Assembly: GCF_022352215.1 (NCBI RefSeq)
Contig: NZ_JAKRWF010000002.1
Location: 992,001 to 1,056,000 of the forward strand
Source of the DNA: Flavihumibacter cheonanensis
GTDB taxonomy: Bacteria; Bacteroidota; Bacteroidia; Chitinophagales; Chitinophagaceae
DNA length: 64,000 nt
Reading direction: 5' to 3'
Shown here: positions 25,601-36,192 of the stretch, in pieces
Position numbering within the stretch: position 1 is the stretch's first letter
Layout: each line of letters starts with the position of its first letter
The notes under the pieces: generated by a model
Told to the model about the DNA's origin: nothing
Seen by the model: only the letters and a program-made list of their open reading frames with translations
Database searches by the model: none
Made by a program: the position numbers and the translations under genes

Positions 25601-28600
25601 TTAGAAGCCAATATTTAATCCAACAGTTACGGTTTTGGGGATGAATACTTCCAGGTTGGTTTCACTGGAAACACCTGCTTCCGGATCAAACGGCATGTTC
25701 TCGTCCTTTACCCATGTCCAAAGATTTGTACCCCTTGCATAAAAGAAGATACTGTTCATTTTCAGACGATCTGTAACTGATTTCGGAATAGTATACCCCA
25801 ACTGAATATTTCTGAGGCGAATGAAGTCGCCTTTTGCAAGATAGAAAGTAGAGAAGTTCTGAGCTAGTCTGTTACCATTAAATACATATCTTGGAACATC
25901 TGTAACATCACCAGGCTGCTGCCAGCGATCCAATTGGCGAACCACTTTGTTAAACGCACCACCGTTACCACTACCCATATAGAAACCACCCCATGTGTCC
26001 CGAACGTAGTTTCCGAAATTGTAGTAAAACTGAGCTTCCAAAGAAATTCCCTTGAAATTGAACGTATTGGTGAAAGCACCAAACATTTTCGGAGTTGCCG
26101 ATCCATAATCAGCAGTACGCAGTGCAGTATTCCAGTTATTGGTTGTTTCTCCCTTTGTATCATCTACATACCATAGCGGGTCACCATTAGCGGGATCTAC
26201 ACCGGCATACTGACGAACATAAAAAGTCTGGAAATCATATCCAACTCGGCGAATAAATACGCCAGTTACGATATCTGCATCATTAACCAGTGCAGTGATT
26301 CTGTTTTTGTTGGTTGCAAAGTTGAAGTTCACATTCCAGTTGAAGTTGCGACTTTGCACCGGTATTGCATTCAGTGTTACTTCCACACCTTTGTTTTCCA
26401 TAGCACCGATGTTCTTAGTTACCCCGCCAAAACCGGTTGTTAAGGAAGTCGGTTCATTCAACAAAAGATTTGAAGTCTTTCTTACATAATAGTCTACACT
26501 ACCTGAAATTCTGTTATTAAACACACCGAAGTCTAATCCGATGTTCAGTGGTTTGTTCAATTCCCATGTCAGGTCCAGGTTACCCGGGTTATTGGGTGCA
26601 CTACCTGGCAATTGGTTATAGTTCACTCCAAATCCATAGGTTGGTCTCCAATCGTAGTTACCAATACCAGCGTTACCATTCACACCATAAGAGGCACGGA
26701 GTTTTAACTGGCTTATGAAATCCACATTTTTCATGAAAGCTTCCTGATCAACGTTCCAGCTGAATCCAAGGCTCCAGAAATTACCAAAACGATTATTGGG
26801 ACCAAAGCGGGATGATCCATCGCGACGACCACTTGCACTTATCACATAACGATCTTTGTAATTCACGTTCATTACAGAGAATACGGAATTAAATGCATAA
26901 TCAGAAGCATCTTGTTGTGCAGCAATAGGAGTTGCACCAACTGAAGCAACAATCAGGTCAGATGTTGGCGGGAAGCCCTGACTTTGTACGTTCGTGAAAT
27001 ATCCTTTTGATTTTTGGGCTTCATAACCAAGTTTGAAGTCCAGATAGAAGTCCTCATCCTTATTCAGGTTCTGCTTATAATCAAGGTAGTTGGTTATACT
27101 GAGGTTGGAATAACGTGTATAACGACTGAACGCGCGACCATTAACATTGAATCCATCTCCATGGAAGGGGTTATTATACTGATCTTCTTCCAGAATATTG
27201 TAGTCAATACCTCCACGGCTGGTAAATTTCAGATTTTTGAGAATCTGGTATTCGGCCATCAGGTTGGAACGGAGAGAGAACTGATTCAGGTTTCTTTTGT
27301 CCAATTCAGCAGTTGCTATGGTGTTGTGCAATGCACCTGGACCAAAATCTGGTGCGGTAATATTCAAGCTGCCGTCTTCTTTTCTGGCCGCTCTCGACGG
27401 CAGCAGGAAATAAGAACTCAGAATCGGGTTACCAAATGCTCCACCATTCAGCGGTGCATTTTGATTGATATATGCCGCGCTGGTATTGAGAGTGAATTTC
27501 AGTTTCTCTGTCGCTTTATTGGTAATTGTGGCATTACCGGTATAACGCTTAAAATCAGACTGTACAGTAAGTCCTTGCTGGCGGAAATAACCACCTGAAA
27601 CAAAGAAGCTGGTACGATCATTACCGCCGCTAGCACTCAGGTTAACCTGCTGCTGATCTGCTCTCCTTGTTACATTGTCCAGCCAGTTAAAATCTACCCC
27701 GTTTCCAAATCCGAAGTTGGCTGTCATTACACCATCTACGTTGGCTGGAGCAATACCAAAGTTGATCAACCCTTCACGGGTAAGATCAAAGTACTGGCTA
27801 GCATTTAATGGTTTGTATTTTTCATTCTGGTATGCAATATCGCTGGTACCTGCTTCCAGATCAACATTGAATTTGGTTTTCCCTGCTTTTCCTTTTTTGG
27901 TAGTAATAAGGATTACCCCATTCGCAGCCCGCGATCCATAAATGGAAGCGGCAGAGGCATCTTTTAATACGGAAATACTTTCAATGTCATTCGGGTTCAG
28001 ACTGTTCAATGCATTGGAAGAAGTGGTCAGACGGCTGAGATCACCAGTATTAATCGGGTTACCATCAATAACCCAAAGGGGAGCAGCACTTGCATTAATT
28101 GAACCAATACCACGAATCCGGATCTGCTGAATAGAACCAGGGTTACCACTTCCCTGAACGGATTGCAGACCGGGTATAGCACCCTGCAAAGCACGGTCTA
28201 CGGAAGTAAATGGCCTGTTTGCTACTTCATCACCTTTTATGGTATTAATAGCACCGGTAATTTCCGGCTTTTTCTGGGTACCATAGGCCACGACAACTAC
28301 TTCCTGAAGTTTCTGATCCAGGGAAGTAAAAGAGATGTTGAATACATTCGAACTTCCGATACGCTGTTCTATGGATTCATAACCCACAGCAGAAAATACC
28401 AATACTTTAGCTGTTTCGGGAACATTCAGGCTGAAGGAGCCGTTGTCATTGGTGGTGGTACCGATGCTGGTACCTTTCACGAGGATGGATGCATTTGCCA
28501 CAGGGGCACCTGTTGCATCCGTGATTCTGCCCGTAAGTGTACGGGACTGAGCAAAAGCATTGCTCATCACTACGAGCACGCATAGAAGCGCGCATAGCAA

Positions 28601-28609
28601 TTTTCTCAT
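25601..28609 (-). CDS. SusC/RagA-family TonB-dependent outer membrane receptor (pair 2)
   Basis: A 1002-residue receptor. Signal peptide MRKLLCALLCVLVVMSNAFA, regulatory-like domain (LTGRITDATGAPVANASILV), plug with PLWVIDGNPINTG and SVLKDASAASIYGSRAANGV, then the barrel, ending in TVTVGLNIGF. It is the shortest of the three SusC proteins here. There is no N-terminal FecR-interacting (STN) domain, so it is not the type that signals to an anti-sigma factor. It probably heads a two-gene transcript with the downstream susD. Confidence 0.93.
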   Translation of the reverse strand: MRKLLCALLCVLVVMSNAFAQSRTLTGRITDATGAPVANASILVKGTSIGTTTNDNGSFSLNVPETAKVLVFSAVGYESIEQRIGSSNVFNISFTSLDQKLQEVVVVAYGTQKKPEITGAINTIKGDEVANRPFTSVDRALQGAIPGLQSVQGSGNPGSIQQIRIRGIGSINASAAPLWVIDGNPINTGDLSRLTTSSNALNSLNPNDIESISVLKDASAASIYGSRAANGVILITTKKGKAGKTKFNVDLEAGTSDIAYQNEKYKPLNASQYFDLTREGLINFGIAPANVDGVMTANFGFGNGVDFNWLDNVTRRADQQQVNLSASGGNDRTSFFVSGGYFRQQGLTVQSDFKRYTGNATITNKATEKLKFTLNTSAAYINQNAPLNGGAFGNPILSSYFLLPSRAARKEDGSLNITAPDFGPGALHNTIATAELDKRNLNQFSLRSNLMAEYQILKNLKFTSRGGIDYNILEEDQYNNPFHGDGFNVNGRAFSRYTRYSNLSITNYLDYKQNLNKDEDFYLDFKLGYEAQKSKGYFTNVQSQGFPPTSDLIVASVGATPIAAQQDASDYAFNSVFSVMNVNYKDRYVISASGRRDGSSRFGPNNRFGNFWSLGFSWNVDQEAFMKNVDFISQLKLRASYGVNGNAGIGNYDWRPTYGFGVNYNQLPGSAPNNPGNLDLTWELNKPLNIGLDFGVFNNRISGSVDYYVRKTSNLLLNEPTSLTTGFGGVTKNIGAMENKGVEVTLNAIPVQSRNFNWNVNFNFATNKNRITALVNDADIVTGVFIRRVGYDFQTFYVRQYAGVDPANGDPLWYVDDTKGETTNNWNTALRTADYGSATPKMFGAFTNTFNFKGISLEAQFYYNFGNYVRDTWGGFYMGSGNGGAFNKVVRQLDRWQQPGDVTDVPRYVFNGNRLAQNFSTFYLAKGDFIRLRNIQLGYTIPKSVTDRLKMNSIFFYARGTNLWTWVKDENMPFDPEAGVSSETNLEVFIPKTVTVGLNIGF

Positions 28610-28915
28610 CAGTGTATGTGTTTGGTTAAAAAATAAACAAGCTACCAGTTCAGAAATTGGATTTTACGGTAAGGAACATGCCTTATTTTTTCGAGGATGG
28701 GGTTCTTATCAAGAGCTTAACAATATACGCAGGTAAAAGTTGATAAAAAAGGGGTAAAAATAAAATTAATGCGCGTTTAATTAAAATATATACCATTGAT
28801 TATTTCGCTAAACAAACCAAAGAATGATACTAATAATACTGGTCGAATTAAAGAATGGTCAAAAAAAAGAGGCTGCTCGATTGATACAGCCTCTTTTACA
28901 GATAAAAAAATTACG
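28610..28915. other. Intergenic region between the two minus-strand Sus pairs
   Basis: 306 bp holding the terminator of pair 3 (28865-28897) and, on the minus strand, the promoter region of pair 2. That region is AT-rich with a TATATTTT sequence near 28790, close to but not matching the -7 consensus, and TTTG-like triplets upstream. No gene is seen. Confidence 0.5.
28865..28897 (-). terminator. Intrinsic terminator after susD pair 3
   Basis: Minus-strand hairpin AAAAGAGGCTG / CAGCCTCTTTT (11 bp, 11-base loop) followed by an eight-T run on the minus strand (A at 28861-28868). It starts 18 bp after the susD stop. Confidence 0.85.
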
Positions 28916-30370
28916 TTAATTGTCTTCACACAGGCTATTCAATAATAGTTCTGTTGAAGAAATTGGCCAGATATATTCCTGTTGGGTTGGCTGAACTGCA
29001 CTAACCCCGGGTTTTGCAGGAAGTGCCAGTCCTAACCTGGTAATATCCTGTCCAGCTAGCCCTTCACCGAGAAATTCAATTCTTCTTTCCGTCAGGATGG
29101 CATTTGCCAGATCTTCAGATGTAGCAAAATCTCCTGCTACAAAGGTGGTAGTTGCGTCAGAGCGCTGGCGAACCGCATTCAGCAAAGCAATAGCGCGGGC
29201 ATCTACAGTGTTTGTGCTCCTGGTAATGGCTTCTGCCAAACTCAATAATACCTCCGGATAACGGATAACAGGAGCCCAATCGGTAAAAGGAGCCGCTTTA
29301 GGGTATTTATTCAGGTATTGCTTACCACCGGATGTTACAATCAGGGCTCTGCGCGCATCGGTATCTTTCCAGCCGGTATTGGAAATAATTCCGGTAGATA
29401 ACAGAGAGTATTCTCCATTTCCTCCGTTCATGGCTGCAGAACCATAATAGTAACCCAACTGGTTCTGTGTGCCCGGAGCTTCTACATCACTGAAGGGCAT
29501 GGATAGAATGGATTCAGTTGTTGTATAGTTTGAATACAGCGTTGCAACATTCGCCTGTAGTGCATGTGCCACACCACTAGGAGCTGTAAAGGGAGCAGCT
29601 GCACTTACAATCTTATTTGCTTCCGTGATTACATCTGAATAACGTTGCATTGCAAGATAAACGCGAGTCTTGAACGCGATTGCTGTGTTCTTGTGCGCCC
29701 TTGTTGTATTCAAAGCTGCGGTGGTATAATTGGTCGGAAGATTTTGTTCTGCATAATCCAGATCAGCCAATATTTGAGTATAAACTTCTGCTACCGTACT
29801 TCTAGCCAGATCATAATTTCCGGAACCAGTATTGGGCGTCAAACGCAATGGTACTCCTGGCTTACTTCCATTTCCATCCCAAAACGGGCGGGCATACAAC
29901 TGCAATAATGCATAGTAAGACATCGCACGAACAAAGCGGGCTTCAGCTCTAAAGTTATTCGCTTTGGCATCACCCACCACACTGGCTCCCTTTGTATCCA
30001 TACCCGCCAGGAAGACGTTAGCCAGGTTAATCGCGTAATAAGCACGTGACCAAACAGCTTGAACGGAATTACTTGAACTATTACTTGGTGTGTAATTCCA
30101 AACATCAAACCCTGTTACAACGTTAGTTCTGTCGTTTTGAAAGTCTCCACCACGTATATCATTAAAAATTTGGTAGCGACCTCCATACATTCCTGCGTTC
30201 TTGATAGTTGCATAAATGGCGTTTACCTGGCCGACAATCCGAACCTCGCTATCAAATGCAGATAAATCAGATACTACGTTGGTTGGAACGGGTTCAAGAT
30301 CTTCTTTTTTACATCCGGCCAATTGAATTACACCAATTGCAATGGCCGCGTATAATAATTTCTTTTTCAT
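28916..30370 (-). CDS. SusD/RagB-family lipoprotein (pair 3)
   Basis: A 484-residue lipoprotein with the signal peptide ending QLAG-Cys20-KKEDLEPVP. The core includes NFRAEARFVRAMSYYALLQLYARPF, and the C-terminus has TERRIEFLGEGLAGQDITRLG and EYIWPISSTEL. It pairs with the susC 19 bp upstream. Like the other two SusD proteins it shows no catalytic domain. Confidence 0.92.
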   Translation of the reverse strand: MKKKLLYAAIAIGVIQLAGCKKEDLEPVPTNVVSDLSAFDSEVRIVGQVNAIYATIKNAGMYGGRYQIFNDIRGGDFQNDRTNVVTGFDVWNYTPSNSSSNSVQAVWSRAYYAINLANVFLAGMDTKGASVVGDAKANNFRAEARFVRAMSYYALLQLYARPFWDGNGSKPGVPLRLTPNTGSGNYDLARSTVAEVYTQILADLDYAEQNLPTNYTTAALNTTRAHKNTAIAFKTRVYLAMQRYSDVITEANKIVSAAAPFTAPSGVAHALQANVATLYSNYTTTESILSMPFSDVEAPGTQNQLGYYYGSAAMNGGNGEYSLLSTGIISNTGWKDTDARRALIVTSGGKQYLNKYPKAAPFTDWAPVIRYPEVLLSLAEAITRSTNTVDARAIALLNAVRQRSDATTTFVAGDFATSEDLANAILTERRIEFLGEGLAGQDITRLGLALPAKPGVSAVQPTQQEYIWPISSTELLLNSLCEDN

Positions 30371-30389
30371 TTTCTTGTTAGATTTTGGG

Positions 30390-33300
30390 TTAGAATCCTA
30401 CGTTCATTCCTACGATTACTCCACGCTGGTTACCTACAGTATTTCTGTCTATACCCTGGTTGATGTTGCCGGTACCGTTGGATGAAACTTCAGGATCTGG
30501 ACCAGGATATTGTGTACCTATCCAAAGGTTATTTCCTGCTACATAGAAGCGCAGATTGTTAATTTTAACCCGACTGGTAACTGCCATTGGCAAATTGTAA
30601 GCAAGTGTGAGTGTTCTTAACTTGATAAAATCACCTTTGAATACATTAATGTCAAGAGGGAATGCTGATCCGTTTGAAACGTTATCTCCAAAGTAAGACT
30701 TAGGCATATCTGTTACATCACCGGATTTTGTCCAGGCTCTCAAAACATCAGTTGAGTTGTTCCAGAAACGCTGATCACGTAATCCTGCATACGTACCCCA
30801 ATACACATAGTTTCCTCCCTGGAAGGTGAAGAGTGTATTCAGTTCAAAATTTTTATAACGGAAGGTGTTATCAAAACCACCAAAAAACTTGGGGAGTGTG
30901 TTTTTGTAAACAACAGCATCTGCAGAGCTAATGGTTGGAGCAGCTGTTCCATCCTCATACTCAAACCGGAAACCTGTTGTTCCTGCAGGTATTACATGCT
31001 GGAACAATACACGATCACCGTCCTTATTGATAAAAATCCGGCGACCGGTTGCTGGATCAACACCAGCAGTACGTGTAACGAATAACATACCCAGCGATTC
31101 ACCTACAACAGTGATACTGGGCGACTCAAGTCCGCCGGTTGCAGCAATAATATTGGTTAAACCTGGAGCAAGAGAGGTAACCTCGTTTTTGTTGAAGGTT
31201 ATATTGAAATTAGCTGTCCAGGTGAAATCCTTTTTCTGAACCGGAACAAAATTCAAAGCAATTTCAACTCCTTTGTTGTACATAGTTCCAACGTTTGTTG
31301 GAATATTACTGGGCAAACCTGCTGAAGGTGGTGTTGGAACGTTCAAAATCAACCCGTCTACATCATTTTTGTAGTACGTTACTTCACCTGTAATCCGGTC
31401 ATTCAGCAATCCAAAATTAATACCGATATCTGTTTTGGTACTGGATTCCCAACCCAGGTTGGGGTTTCCTGCCTGATTAAATACAAGTGTACCATTCCCA
31501 CCATAAAGACCTGATCCAAAAGTAGAAAGTGAAGCATATTGACCAAGTCCGTCAATATTACCAACCTTACCATAACTACCCCTGATTCTCAGACTGCTGA
31601 AAATTTTATTCAATCCCGCATCTTCGAAGAATTTCTCATTGTTTACGTCCCATCCAGCAGATACTCCCCAGAAGTTACCCCATTTGTTATTTTGTCCCAA
31701 CTGAGAAGCTCCATCTCTACGGAGGTTTGCAGCCAGGTAGTATTTGTTAGCGAAGTTGTAGGTCAGTCTTCCGAAATAGGATAACAGATAACTTTCGCCA
31801 ATACCCAATCCGGAAGCATTCGGTGTTCTCCAACCTCCCTGGATGTTAATGAAGTCTGGATCGTTAGCACCAATCCGGTTCAGACCGTAACTTTTGTTAT
31901 CACTCTTTTGCTGCTCGGTTCCAACAAGAGCACTGAAGTTATGATTTTCTCCTACAGTCTGATCATATTGGAGTGTGTTGGACCATACCCAACGTTTATT
32001 CTGATTATATACAGATGTAGCACTACCTCCGTTTGAAAAACCCTCACCCGAGATAGGAGACCAGTAGGTTTCATTGTCTACATACAAATAATCAATATTG
32101 TATTGTGAACGGAAGGTTACACCTTTAACTGGTTTGATTTGAACATAAGCATTTCCCAATAGACGGTTAACCTCTGAATTACCTCTGTTCTGATCCAGCT
32201 GAATCACTGGGTTGTTAAATCCTACCTGTCCAACTTTATTATTCATTACACCAATAAGGGCACCTGAATAGTTATAGGTTCCATCATTGTTATAAGGAGA
32301 AACATTCGGTGCAGTAATCAAAGGCACGCGACCAAGACCTGCTGTTGCGAATGCGTCCCCTAATGAACCCGAACTCACAGCAGAAAGGTTCTTTTCATTG
32401 GAGAATTGAATTTTAGTACCAACTGAGATGGCTTTATTAACTTTATGATCAACATTCATCAAAGCTGACATGCGCTTAAAATCATTTCGCTGAATGATAC
32501 CTTCTTGTTCGGTATAAGCTATTGAAGTATAATATTTGGTAGACTCATTTCCGCCTGACATACTCAGGGAATTGTTATGAGAAAACCCAGTGCGGTATAC
32601 ATAATCATACCAGTTTGTATTAATTGGCTGACCATCTGGTCCTTCTGTTAATGCAAATTGGTTGGTAGCTGAAAACAATCCGGCATTTGTTAAGGACTGG
32701 TTCTTGTATTCAGTATACTGAAACGCATCCAGTAGTTCTGGTAAGCGCTGCACTTTACTCCAACCAACCCAGCTGTCAAGATTTACTTTGGGGCGACCAG
32801 ATTTTCCTTTTTTGGTTGTTACAAAGATTACTCCATTCGCAGCTCTTGATCCATAAATAGCCGAAGCCGCCGCATCTTTTGCGATATCAATGCTTTCAAT
32901 GTCATTTGGGTTCAGCGAAGCCAAGGCATTACCTGCTGCAGAAGTTGAACTGGCATCTCCTGAATAAACCGGAATACCATCAATAACAATCAATGGCTGT
33001 GAAGAAAGAGAGATGGAGTTTGTACCACGAACCCGGAAAACCGGTGGTGCGTTCAAAACCCCACTTGGAATCACAACCTGTAAACCTGGAGCTCTTCCGC
33101 CTAATGCCTGGTCGAAGCTTTGAACAGGACGGTTGGCAACAGCGTCTCCTTTCACATTGGCAATGTTTCCGGTTACTTCTTTTCTTTTAATTGCGGTTCC
33201 GTAACCCACAACAACCACTTCCTGCAAATCTCTATCTTCTGTAGAAAGTGAAATGTTGAATAAACCCCGGTTACCAATAGTGATTTCCTGAGATTGGCTT

Positions 33301-33527
33301 CCAATGGCCGAAAACACCAATACCTTTGCATTAGGAGGGAGCGTTAATGAAAAAGTACCATCTTCTCCGGTTGTAGTACCTACCGAAGTTCCTTTAACCA
33401 AAACAGATGCATTGGCTACTGCATTGCCGCTTGCATCTGTCACTTTTCCGGTCACCGTGCGTGACTGGGCCAATAGTTGACTATTGAGCATAATGATGCC
33501 CAATAACAACAGGACGAATTTTCTCAT
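30390..33527 (-). CDS. SusC/RagA-family TonB-dependent outer membrane receptor (pair 3)
   Basis: A 1045-residue receptor. Signal peptide MRKFVLLLLGIIMLNSQLLA, regulatory-like domain (VTGKVTDASGNAVANASVLV), plug with PLIVIDGIPVYSG and DIAKDAAASAIYGSRAANGV, and a barrel ending in GVIVGMNVGF. The N-terminal domain is very similar to those of the other two SusC proteins here, whereas the barrels differ, as expected for receptors with different ligands. No STN domain is present. Confidence 0.93.
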   Translation of the reverse strand: MRKFVLLLLGIIMLNSQLLAQSRTVTGKVTDASGNAVANASVLVKGTSVGTTTGEDGTFSLTLPPNAKVLVFSAIGSQSQEITIGNRGLFNISLSTEDRDLQEVVVVGYGTAIKRKEVTGNIANVKGDAVANRPVQSFDQALGGRAPGLQVVIPSGVLNAPPVFRVRGTNSISLSSQPLIVIDGIPVYSGDASSTSAAGNALASLNPNDIESIDIAKDAAASAIYGSRAANGVIFVTTKKGKSGRPKVNLDSWVGWSKVQRLPELLDAFQYTEYKNQSLTNAGLFSATNQFALTEGPDGQPINTNWYDYVYRTGFSHNNSLSMSGGNESTKYYTSIAYTEQEGIIQRNDFKRMSALMNVDHKVNKAISVGTKIQFSNEKNLSAVSSGSLGDAFATAGLGRVPLITAPNVSPYNNDGTYNYSGALIGVMNNKVGQVGFNNPVIQLDQNRGNSEVNRLLGNAYVQIKPVKGVTFRSQYNIDYLYVDNETYWSPISGEGFSNGGSATSVYNQNKRWVWSNTLQYDQTVGENHNFSALVGTEQQKSDNKSYGLNRIGANDPDFINIQGGWRTPNASGLGIGESYLLSYFGRLTYNFANKYYLAANLRRDGASQLGQNNKWGNFWGVSAGWDVNNEKFFEDAGLNKIFSSLRIRGSYGKVGNIDGLGQYASLSTFGSGLYGGNGTLVFNQAGNPNLGWESSTKTDIGINFGLLNDRITGEVTYYKNDVDGLILNVPTPPSAGLPSNIPTNVGTMYNKGVEIALNFVPVQKKDFTWTANFNITFNKNEVTSLAPGLTNIIAATGGLESPSITVVGESLGMLFVTRTAGVDPATGRRIFINKDGDRVLFQHVIPAGTTGFRFEYEDGTAAPTISSADAVVYKNTLPKFFGGFDNTFRYKNFELNTLFTFQGGNYVYWGTYAGLRDQRFWNNSTDVLRAWTKSGDVTDMPKSYFGDNVSNGSAFPLDINVFKGDFIKLRTLTLAYNLPMAVTSRVKINNLRFYVAGNNLWIGTQYPGPDPEVSSNGTGNINQGIDRNTVGNQRGVIVGMNVGF

Positions 33528-33709
33528 GTGCGTTTAGTTTTGACTAGAAATTAAAAGAGTGTTAAAAATAAAGACAATTGATGAACGGTAAATGATGCAT
33601 GTTAAACGGTTTGAAATAGAAAATTTTGGTAAATGATCCAGATTTTACAGTACAAAAAAAATTATATATATATCTAATTGTAAAGCAGTTTGTTTATTTG
33701 AATAAACAA

Positions 33710-33740
33710 AAAAGGAGACTCTTTTAATGAGTCTCCTTTT
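33710..33740 (-). terminator. Intrinsic terminator after the MMPL transporter
   Basis: A 12-bp perfect stem, AAAAGGAGACTC / GAGTCTCCTTTT, with a 7-base loop. On the minus strand it ends in a T run and lies 28 bp after the transporter's stop codon. The remaining bases up to 33528 form the susC pair 3 upstream region, including a short AT-dinucleotide run at 33661-33674. Confidence 0.85.
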
Positions 33741-33768
33741 GGAAATTTCTAATAAAATTCTAATCTGT

Positions 33769-36096
33769 TTAAGATTTTTTTCGCCCTTTTGTAAGATCAA
33801 TTAACAGGGCAGGAAGCAGTACCAGGTTGGTTATGGTTGCAATAACAAGGGTCAGGGAGGTCAACCAGCCCAATCCCTGGGTACCCCCAAATCCACTGAA
33901 ACAGAAGATCACAAAGCCTGCAATCAACACCAGGGATGTATAGATAATACTGATTCCCGTAGAATGAATGGTTTCGATCACCACCTGCTGGCGCTCTTTC
34001 TCAGATCCGCCCTGCTCCTGTTTGTAGTTTACCAGGAAGCGTATGGTGATATCAATGGCAATTCCCAATGCCACACTGAAAATCAAAACAGTGGAGGGTT
34101 TCAGCGCCACTCCCGCCCAGCCCATAATGCCGGCGGTTATAATCAGAGGCACTACATTGGGGATCAGGGAACATAATAGAATACGGCCATTTTTGAAAAG
34201 GTATAACATACAGAGCGCAATCAACAGAAAAGCCCAGAAGATACTTTCCTTTAACCCGTTGATGATAAATGTACTGCCCTCCAAAAAAGTAATGCTACTA
34301 CCGGTCAGGGTTACCTGATACTGACTGGTATCAAAATACTGATCGGTTTTGGTCTGTATTTCATTCAGGATTTCCGGCAATCGCTTACTGCCCACATCTT
34401 TCATATTCACGCTGATACGGGTCATCTGTTTATCCTCATCCATAAAGGAACGCACCAACTGACCCATCTGATCTCCCTTGTCTTCCGAACCTTTCATATT
34501 AAGGTAGCCGGCCAGAAAACTGATGTCAAAACTGTTAGGTAAACCATAGTTACTGCTGTCACCATCATAATATGCCTGCCGCGCAAATTTCATTCCTTCC
34601 ACTACCGATAATGGCCTTGCCATTTCCGGTAAACTGCTGATAAATCCTGATAAGGAATCAATCCGCTCAAACAATTGCAAGGGCTGCCGGCGCAGGCCAT
34701 TTTTGATTTTGGTATCCACTACAATTTCTAGTGGCATCACACCTCCGAAATTCTGTTCAAAGAATTTCAGATCGGTATAAATTCTGTCTGTTTTAGGAAG
34801 GTCATCAACAATAAAACCTTCTGATTTAAGTCGGAGTATGCCCAATACTGCAACAATCGTAACAGCCAGGGTGGTGCCATAAATCAGCTTCCGGTGATTG
34901 AGCGACCAGCGTTCCAGTCGGTCAAGTACAGCCTGCAGCCACCTGTTTTCCAGATACCGCGTATGCCTGTTTTTGGGTGCGGGCAGATAACTCAGCACCA
35001 CCGGAATGAAAATGAAAGAAATTAAAAAGATCACCATGATGCTGATACCTGCCACCACACCAAATTCTTTCAGCACCGCACTTCGCGTTAGTGCAAAAAC
35101 TGCAAAGCCAATCGCAGCAGCGATATTGCAGAACAGCGTCACAATCCCCATTTTTCCTACCATGGTCCGGATTGCTTCTTTTTGAACGCCTGTCTCATTC
35201 CAGGATACATGGTATTTGTTGAGGAAGTATATACAATTCGGTATTCCAATCACCACAATCAGCGGTGGAATTAGCGCGGTAAGTAAGGTAATTTTATATC
35301 CGATCAAAACCTGAATCCCAACACTCCAGATTACGCCCATAATTACTACTGCCAGGGAGATTAAGGTGGCACTGATACTTCGGAAGAATAACAATAGTAT
35401 TACTGCAGATAAGGCAAGTGATCCAATCAGCAGCCATTTCATTTCACGCGCAATCCTGTCAGCGATCTGGGTACGTATGAGGGGCAATCCACTATAATGA
35501 ATGTCCAACTGATGCGCCTTACCAAATGCATCTACCCTGCTGACAATATCCTCAATGATTTTTGTCCGGGCCGGAGATGCCATCAAGTCCCGGTTCATGC
35601 CCAATGCCATCAACCAGCTATTGGTTTCCGGATTATAAAGAAGTCCGCGATAAAATGGCAGACTCCGGAACAATGCCTGCGCGCTGTCCAGTTCTGCCTG
35701 GCTGACTGTGGTATCGGGAAATATGCGTTGCGATTGCAGGCGCTCTGAAACGGGGTCCTTCACCAGGTTCACGGCACCCGGAATACCCAGGATGTTTTCT
35801 ACCCCCCTGATTTTTTTCAGGTCTTTCTGCAGGAGGCGATAGGACTCAAATATCGGTTGGCTAAAGAGTTGATCGGTTTGAATGCCAACCACTACCAGGT
35901 TGCCATCTTCTCCAAACTGTTTTTTAAATGCGATATAGGCCTGGTATTTCGGATTATCGGTGGGAATTGCCTTGGCGAATTCATAACTCATTTCCACCTT
36001 GCTGGCATGATATCCCATAAAGCCGGTAGCCAGCAGCAGGACCAGAATCAATACCAATCTGTTTTTCAATACAAAAGAACCCAGTTGATGCCACAT
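33769..36096 (-). CDS. RND-superfamily MMPL-type transporter
   Basis: A 775-residue inner-membrane protein with two similar halves. Each has one membrane helix, a large periplasmic loop and a block of helices (about 225-385 and 610-775). Typical segments are IGSLALSAVILLLFF, GIPNCIYFLNKYH and VALGIAIDITIRFLVNY, the last carrying the acidic residue usual in the proton path of RND pumps. Relatives export lipids or hydrophobic compounds; the cargo here is unknown. The ATG at 36096 (MWHQLGSFVLKNR) is preferred over a TTG six codons upstream. Divergent from porZ with 96 bp between. Confidence 0.85.
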   Translation of the reverse strand: MWHQLGSFVLKNRLVLILVLLLATGFMGYHASKVEMSYEFAKAIPTDNPKYQAYIAFKKQFGEDGNLVVVGIQTDQLFSQPIFESYRLLQKDLKKIRGVENILGIPGAVNLVKDPVSERLQSQRIFPDTTVSQAELDSAQALFRSLPFYRGLLYNPETNSWLMALGMNRDLMASPARTKIIEDIVSRVDAFGKAHQLDIHYSGLPLIRTQIADRIAREMKWLLIGSLALSAVILLLFFRSISATLISLAVVIMGVIWSVGIQVLIGYKITLLTALIPPLIVVIGIPNCIYFLNKYHVSWNETGVQKEAIRTMVGKMGIVTLFCNIAAAIGFAVFALTRSAVLKEFGVVAGISIMVIFLISFIFIPVVLSYLPAPKNRHTRYLENRWLQAVLDRLERWSLNHRKLIYGTTLAVTIVAVLGILRLKSEGFIVDDLPKTDRIYTDLKFFEQNFGGVMPLEIVVDTKIKNGLRRQPLQLFERIDSLSGFISSLPEMARPLSVVEGMKFARQAYYDGDSSNYGLPNSFDISFLAGYLNMKGSEDKGDQMGQLVRSFMDEDKQMTRISVNMKDVGSKRLPEILNEIQTKTDQYFDTSQYQVTLTGSSITFLEGSTFIINGLKESIFWAFLLIALCMLYLFKNGRILLCSLIPNVVPLIITAGIMGWAGVALKPSTVLIFSVALGIAIDITIRFLVNYKQEQGGSEKERQQVVIETIHSTGISIIYTSLVLIAGFVIFCFSGFGGTQGLGWLTSLTLVIATITNLVLLPALLIDLTKGRKKS

Positions 36097-36177
36097 GAAC
36101 AGGAGGTTTTGCAATTATAGCACGCAAAGAAAACCATTTTACAGCTATTAATCGGTTAAAAGCCGGACCGAAGCGGT

Positions 36178-36185
36178 TAACTTTG
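36178..36185 (+). promoter_or_regulatory. Candidate -7 promoter element for the porZ-like gene
   Basis: TAACTTTG matches TAnnTTTG and ends seven bases before the ATG at 36193, predicting a very short leader. No TTG is seen at -33. Confidence 0.4.
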
Positions 36186-36192
36186 ACTTCTT

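Noticed and set aside
27014-27598. 194-codon plus-strand frame opposite susC pair 2
   Set aside because: Antisense shadow of a clear susC gene with no signature of its own.
33661-33674. AT-dinucleotide run as a special signal
   Set aside because: Only a few units in an AT-rich intergenic stretch; no structure beyond composition.
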